From the NCBI RefSeq assembly GCF_022815605.1, contig NZ_JALGRP010000006.1, positions 62,001-126,000 on the forward strand: a DNA stretch of 64,000 nucleotides. Direction: 5' to 3'. Positions within the stretch are counted from its first letter, which is position 1. Every line of letters begins with the position of its first letter. Both the position numbers and the translations under genes were made by a program. The notes beneath the pieces are model-generated. The model had not been told where the DNA came from. It saw only the letters and a list, made by a program, of their open reading frames with translations, and searched no databases. Shown here piece by piece: positions 30,187-38,358 of this stretch. This stretch comes from Microbacterium sp. VKM Ac-2923 (GTDB taxonomy: Bacteria > Actinomycetota > Actinomycetes > Actinomycetales > Microbacteriaceae).

Positions 30187-31041
30187 TCAGTCCAGGAAGA
30201 TGTCGGGGTACATCGCCTCATCCGGCGTGCCCGGCACGGCGGCGTAGCCCGCGAAGTCCGTCACCCCGGCGGCGAGCAGCACGTCCTCGACGATCAGCGT
30301 CTGTCCGCTCAGCTCGCGCGAGGGAGCGCACAACACCTCGTACGCCGCATCCGCGTAGATCTCGGGCGTCCGCGACACGCGCATGAGCCGGTCTCCGCCG
30401 ATGACGTTCTGCACCGCCGCAGTCGCGATCGTCGTCCGCGGCCAGAGGGTGTTCGCCGCGATGCCGTCCGAGGCGAACTCCTCGGCCAGGCCCAGGGTAG
30501 CCATCGTCATGCCGAACTTCGCGAGGCTGTACCCCGTGTGCGCGCCGAGCCAACGAGGCGTGACGTTCAGCGGCGGCGACAGCGACAGGATGTGCGGGTT
30601 CGCCGCGTCGCGAAGCTGCGGCACGGCCGCCCGGGAGAGCAGGAAGGTGCCCCGCACGTTGACGTCCTGCATGAGGTCGTACTTCTTCGACGCGAGCTCC
30701 AGCGAGCCCGACAGATCGATCACACTGGCGTTGTTGACGACGATGTCGATGCCGCCGAACTCTCCCACCGTCCGCAACACGGCCTCGGTGATCGATGCCT
30801 CGTCGCGCACGTCGCCGACGATGGGCAGGGCTCGACCACCCACCGCGCGGATCGCCTCGGCGGCGGTGTGCACCGTGCCCTCGAGCTTCGGATGCGGGGT
30901 GTCGGTCTTGGCGAGCATCGCGATGTTGGCGCCGTCGCGGGCCGCGCGGAGCGCGATCGCGAGGCCGATGCCGCGGCTTCCGCCCGACATGAGGATGGTC
31001 TTTCCAGCCAGCGAAGCGCGAGACGAAGGTGACGTGCTCAT
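30187..31041 (-). CDS. Short-chain dehydrogenase, HSDL2-like
   Basis: A 284-residue SDR. The cofactor motif is SGGSRGIGLAIALRAARDG near residue 19, NNAS at about 108, and the active Tyr-x3-Lys as YSLAKFG; LSLSPPLNVTPRW gives the catalytic Ser region. The long insert DTPHPKLEGTVHTAAEAI is typical for the HSDL2/SDR13 group linked to fatty-acid metabolism. Last gene of a three-gene minus-strand operon; ATG overlaps the enoyl-CoA hydratase stop by 4 nt. Confidence 0.88.
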   Translation of the reverse strand: MSTSPSSRASLAGKTILMSGGSRGIGLAIALRAARDGANIAMLAKTDTPHPKLEGTVHTAAEAIRAVGGRALPIVGDVRDEASITEAVLRTVGEFGGIDIVVNNASVIDLSGSLELASKKYDLMQDVNVRGTFLLSRAAVPQLRDAANPHILSLSPPLNVTPRWLGAHTGYSLAKFGMTMATLGLAEEFASDGIAANTLWPRTTIATAAVQNVIGGDRLMRVSRTPEIYADAAYEVLCAPSRELSGQTLIVEDVLLAAGVTDFAGYAAVPGTPDEAMYPDIFLD

Positions 31042-31814
31042 GAGCGTCCTTTCGCGGAGGCGGCGGCGAACGCGGCGACCCGCGCCCGCGCCTCGGGGGT
31101 GTCGAAGGCGGCGCCGATCGTGGCGGCCTCGTCCGCGAGATTCTCGGCGAACGTGCGCCCGGCACCGACCCGCACGAGCCGCGTCGCCTGCCCGAAGGCC
31201 GCCGTGGCCCCGTCGAGCCAGAACCGCGCGATTTCCTCCACCCGGGCCGACAGATCCCCGGATGCCACGACCTCGGCGACCAGACCCCAGTCCCGCGCCT
31301 CAGCGGCCGACAGCATCCGATCCTGCAGCAGCAGCTGCAGAGCCCGCCGCTGGCCGATCGCCGCGGGCAGCAGCGTGGAGACGCCGAGGTCGGGGGTGAG
31401 GCCGATGTTGGCGTAGCGGCTGACGAAGCGGGCGTTGTCGCTGGCGACGATGTAGTCGGCGGTGAGCATCAAGCCGAGCCCTCCACCCGCGACCGCACCC
31501 TGGACGGCGGCGACCATGGGCAGCGGAGCCTCGGCGAAGGTGCGGATGCCATCGTGGATCGCCTCAGCCGTCTCGGTGACCTCGCGGCCCGACGAGCCGG
31601 CCGTCGACATCGCGACCACGTCACCGCCCGCGCAGAACGCGGGGCCGTTGGCATCCAGGATCACCGCACCCACCGACGAGTCCGAGGTCACCTGGTGGGC
31701 GAGGGAGCGCCAGCGCGCGGCCATCGGGAAGTCCATCGCGTTGAGCGAGGCGGGGCGGTCGAACGTGACGCGCGCGAGCCCGTTCTCCACGCGGAGCAGG
31801 ATGCCGTCGGTCAT
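31038..31814 (-). CDS. Enoyl-CoA hydratase/isomerase family protein
   Basis: A 258-residue crotonase. The oxyanion-hole segments are AFCAGGDVVAM and VQGAVAGGGLGLML. At the first catalytic position the usual PE of hydratases is missing; the region reads SRYANIGLTPDLG, so only the Asp of TPD remains. That pattern fits PaaG-like isomerases rather than classical hydratases. Coupled by 4-nt overlaps to an SDR on each side, so the operon likely handles beta-oxidation-type conversion of an acyl-CoA. Confidence 0.87.
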   Translation of the reverse strand: MTDGILLRVENGLARVTFDRPASLNAMDFPMAARWRSLAHQVTSDSSVGAVILDANGPAFCAGGDVVAMSTAGSSGREVTETAEAIHDGIRTFAEAPLPMVAAVQGAVAGGGLGLMLTADYIVASDNARFVSRYANIGLTPDLGVSTLLPAAIGQRRALQLLLQDRMLSAAEARDWGLVAEVVASGDLSARVEEIARFWLDGATAAFGQATRLVRVGAGRTFAENLADEAATIGAAFDTPEARARVAAFAAASAKGRS

Positions 31815-32572
31815 TTCGGGGCCATCCGGATCGCACCGTCGAGGCGTATGGTCTCGCCGTTGAGGTAGCCGTTGTCGACGATCGCGAGCACGAGGCGCGC
31901 GTACTCGTCGGGAGCGCCGAGGCGAGAGGGATAGGGAACCTGCTGGCCGAGCGAGTCCTGCGCCGCCTGCGGCAGGCCCTTCAGCATCGGCGTCTCCATG
32001 ATGCCGGGGGCGATGGTGACGACCCGGATGCCGTGGCGCGCCAGCTCGCGTGCGATCGGCAGCGTCATCGCGTGCACGCCGCCTTTGCTCGCCGCGTACG
32101 CGGGCTGGCCGATCTGCCCGTCGAAGGCCGCGACGCTGGCGGTGTTGACGATGACGCCGCGATCACCGCCCTCGGTCGGATCGGTCTGGGCCATGACCGC
32201 GGAGGTCTGCGCGATCACGTTGTACGTGCCGATGAGGTTGACACGCACCACCCGCTCGAAATCCTGCAGAGATGAGGGCGTACCGTCGCGGTCGAGCACC
32301 TTCGCGGGCGGGGCGATGCCGGCGCAGTTCACGACCACCCGCAGGGGACCCGCCTCAGCGGCCCGGGCGGCGGCGGCCGCGATCTGGTCGGCATCGGTCA
32401 CGTCGGCGGCCTCGAACGAGCCGCCGAACTCCGCGGCGATCACCGCGCCCGACGAGGAGGGGAGGTCGACGATGGTGACGTGCGCTCCGGCCGCGGCGAG
32501 CCGGCGGGCGGAGGCGAGACCGAGGCCCGACGCCCCTCCCGTCACGAGGGCGGAGGCTCCCGAGATATCCAT
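31811..32572 (-). CDS. 3-hydroxyacyl-CoA dehydrogenase type II-like SDR
   Basis: A 253-residue SDR starting at ATG 32572, chosen because aaggag lies just upstream; a start 33 bp earlier is possible. It has VTGGASGLGLASARRLAAAG, NCAG, the active Tyr/Lys in PAYAASKGG and the Ser in IVNTASVAAFDG. The spacing and the GQIGQPAYAASK block resemble HSD10/type II 3-hydroxyacyl-CoA dehydrogenases. First gene of the SDR/crotonase/SDR operon, consistent with a fatty-acid or branched-chain degradative role. Confidence 0.9.
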   Translation of the reverse strand: MDISGASALVTGGASGLGLASARRLAAAGAHVTIVDLPSSSGAVIAAEFGGSFEAADVTDADQIAAAAARAAEAGPLRVVVNCAGIAPPAKVLDRDGTPSSLQDFERVVRVNLIGTYNVIAQTSAVMAQTDPTEGGDRGVIVNTASVAAFDGQIGQPAYAASKGGVHAMTLPIARELARHGIRVVTIAPGIMETPMLKGLPQAAQDSLGQQVPYPSRLGAPDEYARLVLAIVDNGYLNGETIRLDGAIRMAPK

Positions 32573-32617
32573 GCGTTCTCCTTCGAAGCTGAAACCGAGT
32601 CCCACCCTAGTCGAGAC

Positions 32618-33607
32618 TCAGGGTCGCGCGGAGGGTCGACGGCGTCGTCCCCGTCGACGATCGGGATGAGTGCGCACGGGCCCGGTGGCGGCGCCGTCGA
32701 CCAGCAGGGCGACCTGTTCCGGCTGCCACGCGTAGGCCGCCGCGAGCCGATTCCCGACCACGGACTCCGCGTTCGGCACCGAGAGCGCGGCCCCGCGCGG
32801 AACCTCGGCGGCGCCCGGATCGACGTCAGCCGCGGCAGCGCGAAGCTCCGCGACGAGGGCACGCACGCCCTCGGGGCCGTAGGCCGTGGATGCCAGGTCC
32901 CAGTCGCCGATGACGACGGCCGTGCCCGCCGGACGGCGTTCCGGACGCTCGGTTCGGCGCCGACCGAAACGCAAGCGCACGACGGCGGCCCCGGTCAGCA
33001 GGACGGCGGCCCCGGTGAGGAGCACGGACAGCGCCCCGAGCATCGTCGCCGGGGCGATCGAGAAGGCGGCGAGGTACACCGCGGACTCCCAGCCCGCGAC
33101 GGCTCCCGTCACCACACGCGCGACGCAGTAGACCGCGAACACCGCGTTGGTCCAGGCGATGAGGCGAAGCGGGCCGCGAGCCGGCCCGCTCGAGCGGAAG
33201 GCCGTCCACGCGGTCGCCCCGCACGCGATCGCCAGGGCGAGCGCCTTGACGGCGAGCGACCCCGGGAGCGGCACCGTCGCCGAGACCACGGCCACAGCCG
33301 CGGCCAGTCCCCCGGCCGTGAACGACGACCGCGCGACCCCTCGACCGTCGAGCACGCTGAGGGCCACGAACATCAGAGCCGGGGAGAGGACCATCGCCAC
33401 GTCGCCCATGACCAGACTCAGCGGGCCGCCACCCGCGCCGTAAATGACGTACATCGCGCTCGAACCGACGGCGCACACGCCCGACACCGCGGCGAATCGC
33501 AGAAAGAGGAGCATCGATCCGGGGGTACCCACGCGTGGCAGCGCGACGAAGAGCACCGTCGTCGCGACCGCGACGCTGATCGCCAACAGAACGAGCGACA
33601 GCCCCAT
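32618..33607 (-). CDS. Hypothetical membrane protein
   Basis: A 329-residue protein I do not recognise. The first about 215 residues form roughly seven hydrophobic segments, beginning LVLLAISVAVATTVLFVAL and including a short internal duplication LLTGAAVLLTGAAV. The rest is a cytosolic Arg- and Ala-rich tail with VVIGDWDLASTAYGPEG and RGAALSVPNAESVVGNRLA, ending in a poly-basic stretch. It stands alone between the fatty-acid operon and a divergent GNAT gene. No catalytic motif is visible. Confidence 0.7.
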   Translation of the reverse strand: MGLSLVLLAISVAVATTVLFVALPRVGTPGSMLLFLRFAAVSGVCAVGSSAMYVIYGAGGGPLSLVMGDVAMVLSPALMFVALSVLDGRGVARSSFTAGGLAAAVAVVSATVPLPGSLAVKALALAIACGATAWTAFRSSGPARGPLRLIAWTNAVFAVYCVARVVTGAVAGWESAVYLAAFSIAPATMLGALSVLLTGAAVLLTGAAVVRLRFGRRRTERPERRPAGTAVVIGDWDLASTAYGPEGVRALVAELRAAAADVDPGAAEVPRGAALSVPNAESVVGNRLAAAYAWQPEQVALLVDGAATGPVRTHPDRRRGRRRRPSARP

Positions 33608-33758
33608 GACACCCCCCGTGCAATTGTGCCCCGTGTCCGCCGGGGGCGCTCACCACGTGAGGGCGCACCTGAGACGGGAGGCTCTCGCGGCGGGCGGTCA
33701 CGGCGCGGGCCGCTCGACCCGCCGCCGGGTGGATCACTGCCGCACGTAGGCTCGTCGA

Positions 33759-34253
33759 GTGAGCGAGCAGGAGTTCCGCATCGAGCGGGTGCAGGTCGAT
33801 GATCCGCGCGCGGTCGCCCTGCGCGGCATCCTCGACGCCGATCTCGACGAGCGTTATCGCGACACCGATGGCGACGACGCCCCCGGTGTCGCCGCGAAGC
33901 GCGAAGCAGCTCTTGCCGTGCACGCCGAGCAGGTGGCCGCGACGCTGTTGGCGGTGGATGCCGACGACACCCCGCTCGGGCACGTGATCGTCCGCCGCCT
34001 CGGCGACGAGTGGGAGCTCAAGCGTCTCGTCGTCCTCGCCGCCGCGCGCCGGCGGGGCGTCGGCCGTGCGCTCACCGCCGAGGTCGTCGACCTCGCACGC
34101 CGTGGCGGCGCGTCCCGTGTCATCCTGCAGAGCGGTCGGATGCAGCCCGAATCCCTGCACCTGTACGCCACCGCCGGCTTCACCCCGATCCCGGTGTACG
34201 AGCCGTACATCGAGACGATGCCGCGCTCGCTGTGCTTCGAGTACGTGTTCTGA
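33759..34253 (+). CDS. GNAT-family N-acetyltransferase
   Basis: A 164-residue acetyltransferase starting at GTG 33759. The acetyl-CoA loop is RRRGVGRALTAEV within LKRLVVLAAARRRG, and the C-terminal LYATAGFTPIPVYEPY matches the usual GNAT ending. Acetyl acceptor unknown. No operon partner. Confidence 0.85.
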   Translation: MSEQEFRIERVQVDDPRAVALRGILDADLDERYRDTDGDDAPGVAAKREAALAVHAEQVAATLLAVDADDTPLGHVIVRRLGDEWELKRLVVLAAARRRGVGRALTAEVVDLARRGGASRVILQSGRMQPESLHLYATAGFTPIPVYEPYIETMPRSLCFEYVF

Positions 34254-34431
34254 GGCGCGGGCGTCCGCGGGGGATCCCACTGCACGACCGCCTGGCCGGA
34301 TGCGTCGCTTGAGTGCCCACGACACCAGGAAGCCCCGGGCACTCGTCCGGCTGTCCTGGACTCTCGACCGGATCGATGATCGCTGAAACGTGCCCCGTGA
34401 CCCCGCGTCGCGCGTGCGCGATGATCGGACC

Positions 34432-35166
34432 GTGAGCATTCCCGCCGCGAGCGAGCCCGTCCCCGACCGCGTGCGCACGCTCGCGGGCGGCGCGACGCTC
34501 GAGCCGGTCTGGCGGAACGACCTCGGTGGCCTGACGTTCCGCGCGACGGACGCCGACGGCATCCGGTACGTGAAGTGGGGGCCGCGAAACGGCGAGACGT
34601 CGATGCGCGCCGAGGCCGAGCGCCTGCGGTGGGCTGCGCCCTTCACACCGGTGCCGGATGTGCTCGACGAGGGTCGGGATGCCACGCACGAGTGGCTCCT
34701 GAGCTCCGGCGTCGCGGGCCTGTCAGCCGTCGATCCCCGCTGGGTCACTGAACCGGCGCGGGCGGTGCGCGCGCTCGGACGCGGCCTGCGCGCCCTGCAC
34801 GACGCGCTGCCGGTCGAGCGGTGCCCGTTCTCGTGGAGCGTGGCCGACCGCGTCGCGAACGCCGCCGTCCGCGGCATCCGCGTTCCCGATGATCGTCGCC
34901 ACGCACCGCCGATCGACCGGCTCGTCGTGTGCCACGGCGACGCCTGCGCCCCCAACACCCTCATCGGCGACGACGGCGAGTGGACCGCGCACGTCGACCT
35001 CGGCGCTCTCGGCGTCGCCGATCGGTGGGCCGACATCGCGGTCGCGGCGATGTCGACCGAGTGGAACTACGGCCCCGGATGGCACGACGCCCTGGTCGAC
35101 GCCTACGGCGTGGCCCCGGATGCCACCCGCCTGGCCTTCTACCGGGAGCTGTGGAACGCGACATAG
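34432..35166 (+). CDS. Aminoglycoside-3'-phosphotransferase-like kinase
   Basis: A 244-residue small kinase of the APH family from GTG 34432; GTG 34390 is an alternative giving 258 residues. The N-lobe has LTFRATDADGIRYVKWG with the ATP-binding Lys; the catalytic loop is VCHGDACAPNTL (Asp and Asn) and the metal Asp follows in HVDLGALGVADRWADIAVA. This matches the APH(3') branch more than choline or fructosamine kinases. Chromosomal, with no mobile-element context, so a housekeeping substrate is as likely as antibiotic resistance. Confidence 0.8.
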   Translation: MSIPAASEPVPDRVRTLAGGATLEPVWRNDLGGLTFRATDADGIRYVKWGPRNGETSMRAEAERLRWAAPFTPVPDVLDEGRDATHEWLLSSGVAGLSAVDPRWVTEPARAVRALGRGLRALHDALPVERCPFSWSVADRVANAAVRGIRVPDDRRHAPPIDRLVVCHGDACAPNTLIGDDGEWTAHVDLGALGVADRWADIAVAAMSTEWNYGPGWHDALVDAYGVAPDATRLAFYRELWNAT

Positions 35167-35252
35167 CCGCCGCCCTCCGCGCCCGGATGCCGGGACCTCG
35201 CGGCGGCGCGCTCGTTGCCGCGCGGCGCGGGTGGGGGCGTCAGCGTGCCTGA

Positions 35253-35303
35253 GTGTCCAGAACACCCGAACGTCTCGATAGATCGCCCGGGTCTTCTGGA
35301 CAC
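35253..35303. repeat. Hairpin, gtgtccagaacacccg family, copy 2
   Basis: Arms 35253-35268 and 35288-35303, 16 bp with one mismatch, between the convergent APH-like and ykoC genes. Same outer arms as the hairpin at 6466-6520; both are between convergent gene ends. Confidence 0.75.
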
Positions 35304-35335
35304 CCAACCGAGAGCGGCAGCGAAACCGACCCGCC

Positions 35336-36121
35336 TCACGACCCGACCACGCGGAACGCCCCCGTCACCACCGCCGCCCCCAGCGCCACGGCCATGAGCA
35401 GCACCGCGCCGCCCACGGCCACGGCATCCCGAGCCGACAGCATCGACGGGCGCGCCCACGTGCGCTGAATGCCCGAGCCGAAACCGCGGGCTTCCATGGC
35501 GGTGGCGAGCTTCGTGCCACGGCGCACGGCGAACACCAGCAGCACGAACGCCATCGAGAAGAAGCGACGCACGGCCCCCCGGTCGCCGAGGCCGCGCGCG
35601 CGGCGCGCGAGGGTCATCGTGCGCCAGTCGTCGACGAAGAGTCCGACGGTGCGGGCGCCGGCCAGCACGCCGAGCACGAAGCGGCTCGGCAGCTTCGCCA
35701 CCTGCGCGAGCGCGTCGGCGAGTTCGGTGGGGTCGGTGCGCGCGAACAGCAGGATAATCGGCAGTGCCAGGGCGACCACGCGCAGCAGCACCGCGACCGA
35801 CAGCGAGATCGAGTTGTCGCTGATCGTGGCGAAGAGGAAGCTGCCGTAGACGGTCCCGCCCGGGCGGGCGTACAGCAGCATGCTGATCCCGGCGACGGGC
35901 GCGAAGATCAGCACGGGCAGCAGGCGCTTCAGCACCACACCGAAGGCGACGCCCGTGAGCGGCACGCACAGCAGCTCGAGCACGATGGCCGTGGCCGCGC
36001 TCACCGCGTCGATCGACACCAGCAGCGGTACCGCGAGCACGATGACCACCGCGACCTTGGCGACGGGGTTCACCGCGTCGAGCCAGACCGGCCGGGCGTG
36101 GACAGACGTCGAGCCGCTCAC
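35336..36121 (-). CDS. ykoC: ECF transporter transmembrane (T) component
   Basis: A 261-residue EcfT protein that couples the ATPases to the substrate-binding YkoE. It has five to six membrane segments and the two Ala-Arg-Gly coupling-helix motifs, RRARGLG and AMEARGFG, which contact the ATPases. The start is GTG 36121, overlapping the ATPase stop by 4 nt. Third gene of ykoE-ykoD-ykoC controlled by a TPP riboswitch, hence a transporter of a thiamine precursor, known for YkoEDC as hydroxymethylpyrimidine-type uptake. Confidence 0.92.
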   Translation of the reverse strand: MSGSTSVHARPVWLDAVNPVAKVAVVIVLAVPLLVSIDAVSAATAIVLELLCVPLTGVAFGVVLKRLLPVLIFAPVAGISMLLYARPGGTVYGSFLFATISDNSISLSVAVLLRVVALALPIILLFARTDPTELADALAQVAKLPSRFVLGVLAGARTVGLFVDDWRTMTLARRARGLGDRGAVRRFFSMAFVLLVFAVRRGTKLATAMEARGFGSGIQRTWARPSMLSARDAVAVGGAVLLMAVALGAAVVTGAFRVVGS

Positions 36122-37587
36122 GCCGCACCTCCGCCGGCGACGGCCGGAGACCCGAGCTCGATCCGATGCTGTCCCAGGTGCCGCACCACGTCGGCGTCGT
36201 GCGTGACGGCGACGACCGTGCGTCCGCGCGCGATCTCACGCTGCAGCAGGCCGACGAGCTCGCTCCACCCGCGGCGGTCCTGCCCGAACGTGGGTTCGTC
36301 GAGCACGATCACCTCCGGCGAGGCGGCGAGGACCGTCGCCACCGACAGCCGCCGCTTCTGCCCGCCCGACAGGGTGAAGGGGTTGGCGAGGGCGAGGGAT
36401 GCCAGATCCAACCGGTGGAGCAGCTCGTCGACGATCGCGTCGACCTGGGCCGCCGGCATCCGGAGAGCCCGCGGACCCACGGCGAGCTCGTCGCGCAGGG
36501 TCGGGGCGAGGAACTGGTGCTCGGGCTCCTGGAACACCGTGCCGATGCGCGTCAGCAGCTCCGTCGAGCGCCAGCGCGCGGGGCGACGGATGCCGCGGGC
36601 GGCGAGGCCGGACGCCGCGACGACCTCACCCGCCAGCTCCGGCAGCAGTCCCGCCAGAGTGAGCGCGAGCGTCGACTTTCCGGCGCCGTTGGGTCCCGAC
36701 ACCACGGTTCCGGCGGCGCGGGGGATGGCGACCTCGAGCCCGGATGCCACGACCGCGCGCTTCTCGCGCCCGATCGACAACTCCCGCGCCGACAGCACGG
36801 CATCCATCGTGTCGACGGGAGCGAGAACCGGCAGGTCGACGGGGCGCCCCGGCACCCACACGCCCGCGGCGGCGAGCGTCTCACCGTGCTCGGCGAACAC
36901 GCGCGCGGGCGGTCCGTCGGCCAGTACGCCGCCTCCCGGTGCGAGCACCACGACGCGGGTCATGAGATCGACCCACACATCGGTGCGGTGTTCGATCAGC
37001 ACGAGGGTCGTGCCGTCGGTGCGGACGACGTGCTCGACGGCCGCGCGCACCTCGGCGACGCCCTCGGGGTCGAGGTTGGCGGTGGGTTCGTCGAGCAGCA
37101 GGAGCCCCGGTCGCATCGCGAGCACGCCGGCGAGGGCGAGACGCTGCTTCTGGCCGCCCGACAGCGCCTTCGTGGGGCGATCGAGGGGCACGGTCAGACC
37201 CACGGATGCCACGGCCTCCGCCACGCGCGCGGGGATCTCGGCCGCGGGCACGCCGAGGTTCTCGCAGCCGAAGGCGACATCGTCGCCGACCTTCGACAGC
37301 ACGATCCCCGACTCGGGGTCCTGCAGGACGAGACCGATCCGCCCCCGCTGGGCTTCGGGCGCCTGGCCGTCCACCAGGATGCGGCCGGTTCGCTCGCCTT
37401 CGTCGCTGCCCCCGAGGAGCCCGGCGAGGCCCGCGAGCAGGGTCGATTTGCCCGCACCGGAGGCGCCGAGGAGGAGGACGCGCTCGCCGGGCGCGATCGA
37501 CAGGTCGACGTCACGCGTGGCGGGGAGCTTGCGGCCGGCGTAGCGCCAGCCCCAGCCCTCGACGTCGACGAGCGCGGGGCCCGTCAT
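36118..37587 (-). CDS. ykoD: ECF transporter double ATPase (A-A' fusion)
   Basis: A 489-residue fusion of two ECF ATPase domains. Domain 1 has GASGAGKSTLLAG (about residue 39), LSGGQKQRLALAG and LLLLDEPTANLDP; domain 2 has GPNGAGKSTLALT, LSGGQKRRLSVAT and VIVLDEPTFGQD. Q-loops are LVLQDPESG and TVFQEPEHQ. The single-chain double ATPase is a YkoD hallmark. ATG 37587 overlaps the ykoE stop by one base. Confidence 0.95.
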   Translation of the reverse strand: MTGPALVDVEGWGWRYAGRKLPATRDVDLSIAPGERVLLLGASGAGKSTLLAGLAGLLGGSDEGERTGRILVDGQAPEAQRGRIGLVLQDPESGIVLSKVGDDVAFGCENLGVPAAEIPARVAEAVASVGLTVPLDRPTKALSGGQKQRLALAGVLAMRPGLLLLDEPTANLDPEGVAEVRAAVEHVVRTDGTTLVLIEHRTDVWVDLMTRVVVLAPGGGVLADGPPARVFAEHGETLAAAGVWVPGRPVDLPVLAPVDTMDAVLSARELSIGREKRAVVASGLEVAIPRAAGTVVSGPNGAGKSTLALTLAGLLPELAGEVVAASGLAARGIRRPARWRSTELLTRIGTVFQEPEHQFLAPTLRDELAVGPRALRMPAAQVDAIVDELLHRLDLASLALANPFTLSGGQKRRLSVATVLAASPEVIVLDEPTFGQDRRGWSELVGLLQREIARGRTVVAVTHDADVVRHLGQHRIELGSPAVAGGGAA

Positions 37588-38219
37588 CAGACGTCGCGGC
37601 GTGCGTCCCGACCCACGGCGAAGCGGCTGAGCGCCCCGGTCGCGGCGAGGGCGCGCACCAGCAGCCAGCCGACGAGGCCCGCGAGCAGGGCACCCGACAC
37701 GATGAGCGAGCCGAGGTAGATGAGGTTGAACTCGACGGTCTTGGCGATGTTCGCCGACAGGAAGAGTTCGAGCACCCACGCGCCGATACCGGCGCCGGCG
37801 CCCGCGAGCATCGCAACGGGCAGCGTGAACCGCAGGTAGAGGAAGGCGAGGAAGATCAACTCGGCGCCGAGGCCTTGAGCGAGGCCCGAGAAGATCGTGG
37901 TGACACCCCACACGTTGCCGATCAGAGCGGAGACGACGGCCGCGATCAGCTCGACCAGCAGCGCCGCACCGGGCTTGCGGATGACGAGCCCGCCGATGAC
38001 GCCGCCGATCAGCCAGATGCCGACCGCGAGGCCGCCGAGGCCGGGGGTCAGACCGTCCATCGCGACGAACCACAGGCCGCCGACGGTGTTCCAGCCCCAG
38101 AAGACCAGGCCGATCGCGACGCCGAGGACGGCGGCGACGACGATGTCGACGACCCGCCACTGGAAGCGGCTCGCGGATGCGACGGCCGGGGCCGTGCGCG
38201 CAGACGTGGACGTGTGCAT
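37587..38219 (-). CDS. ykoE: ECF transporter substrate-specific component, thiamine precursor
   Basis: A 210-residue S-component. The first cytosolic stretch ends in SRFQWRVVDIVVAAVLG, followed by about five hydrophobic segments with WNTVGGLWF and ELIAAVVSALIGNVWGV, matching YkoE. The upstream TPP riboswitch supports HMP or a related thiamine precursor as the substrate. Its ggagg ribosome-binding site directly abuts the 3' end of the riboswitch, so repression may act by hiding it. Confidence 0.93.
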   Translation of the reverse strand: MHTSTSARTAPAVASASRFQWRVVDIVVAAVLGVAIGLVFWGWNTVGGLWFVAMDGLTPGLGGLAVGIWLIGGVIGGLVIRKPGAALLVELIAAVVSALIGNVWGVTTIFSGLAQGLGAELIFLAFLYLRFTLPVAMLAGAGAGIGAWVLELFLSANIAKTVEFNLIYLGSLIVSGALLAGLVGWLLVRALAATGALSRFAVGRDARRDV

Positions 38220-38228
38220 GAGGTGCTC

Positions 38229-38313
38229 CTCCCTGCGCCGGCATGATCCGGATCAGGTTCGACGGTCGAAGCGTGGATCGCTTCCTCTCAGCCCGGCTCA
38301 CCGGACTCCCGTG
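38229..38313 (-). promoter_or_regulatory. TPP (THI-box) riboswitch before ykoEDC
   Basis: On the minus strand the conserved THI elements occur in order: CTGAGA (38291-38286), the pyrophosphate-sensor element GAACCTGATC (38260-38251) and the closing CAGGGA (38235-38230), with P1 arms ccacgggagtcc and the gggagg end. The ribosome-binding site follows immediately. A tatact -10 candidate lies at about 38330-38325. Confidence 0.96.
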
Positions 38314-38358
38314 GTTGACGTGACGAGTATAGGGGGATGCGCGGGGTAGCGTGGGCGG

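Noticed and set aside
34312..34370. Further hairpin near the GNAT/APH spacer (ccagga...tcctgg)
   Set aside because: Only about 10 bp pair with a bulge and it matches none of the families; too weak to list.
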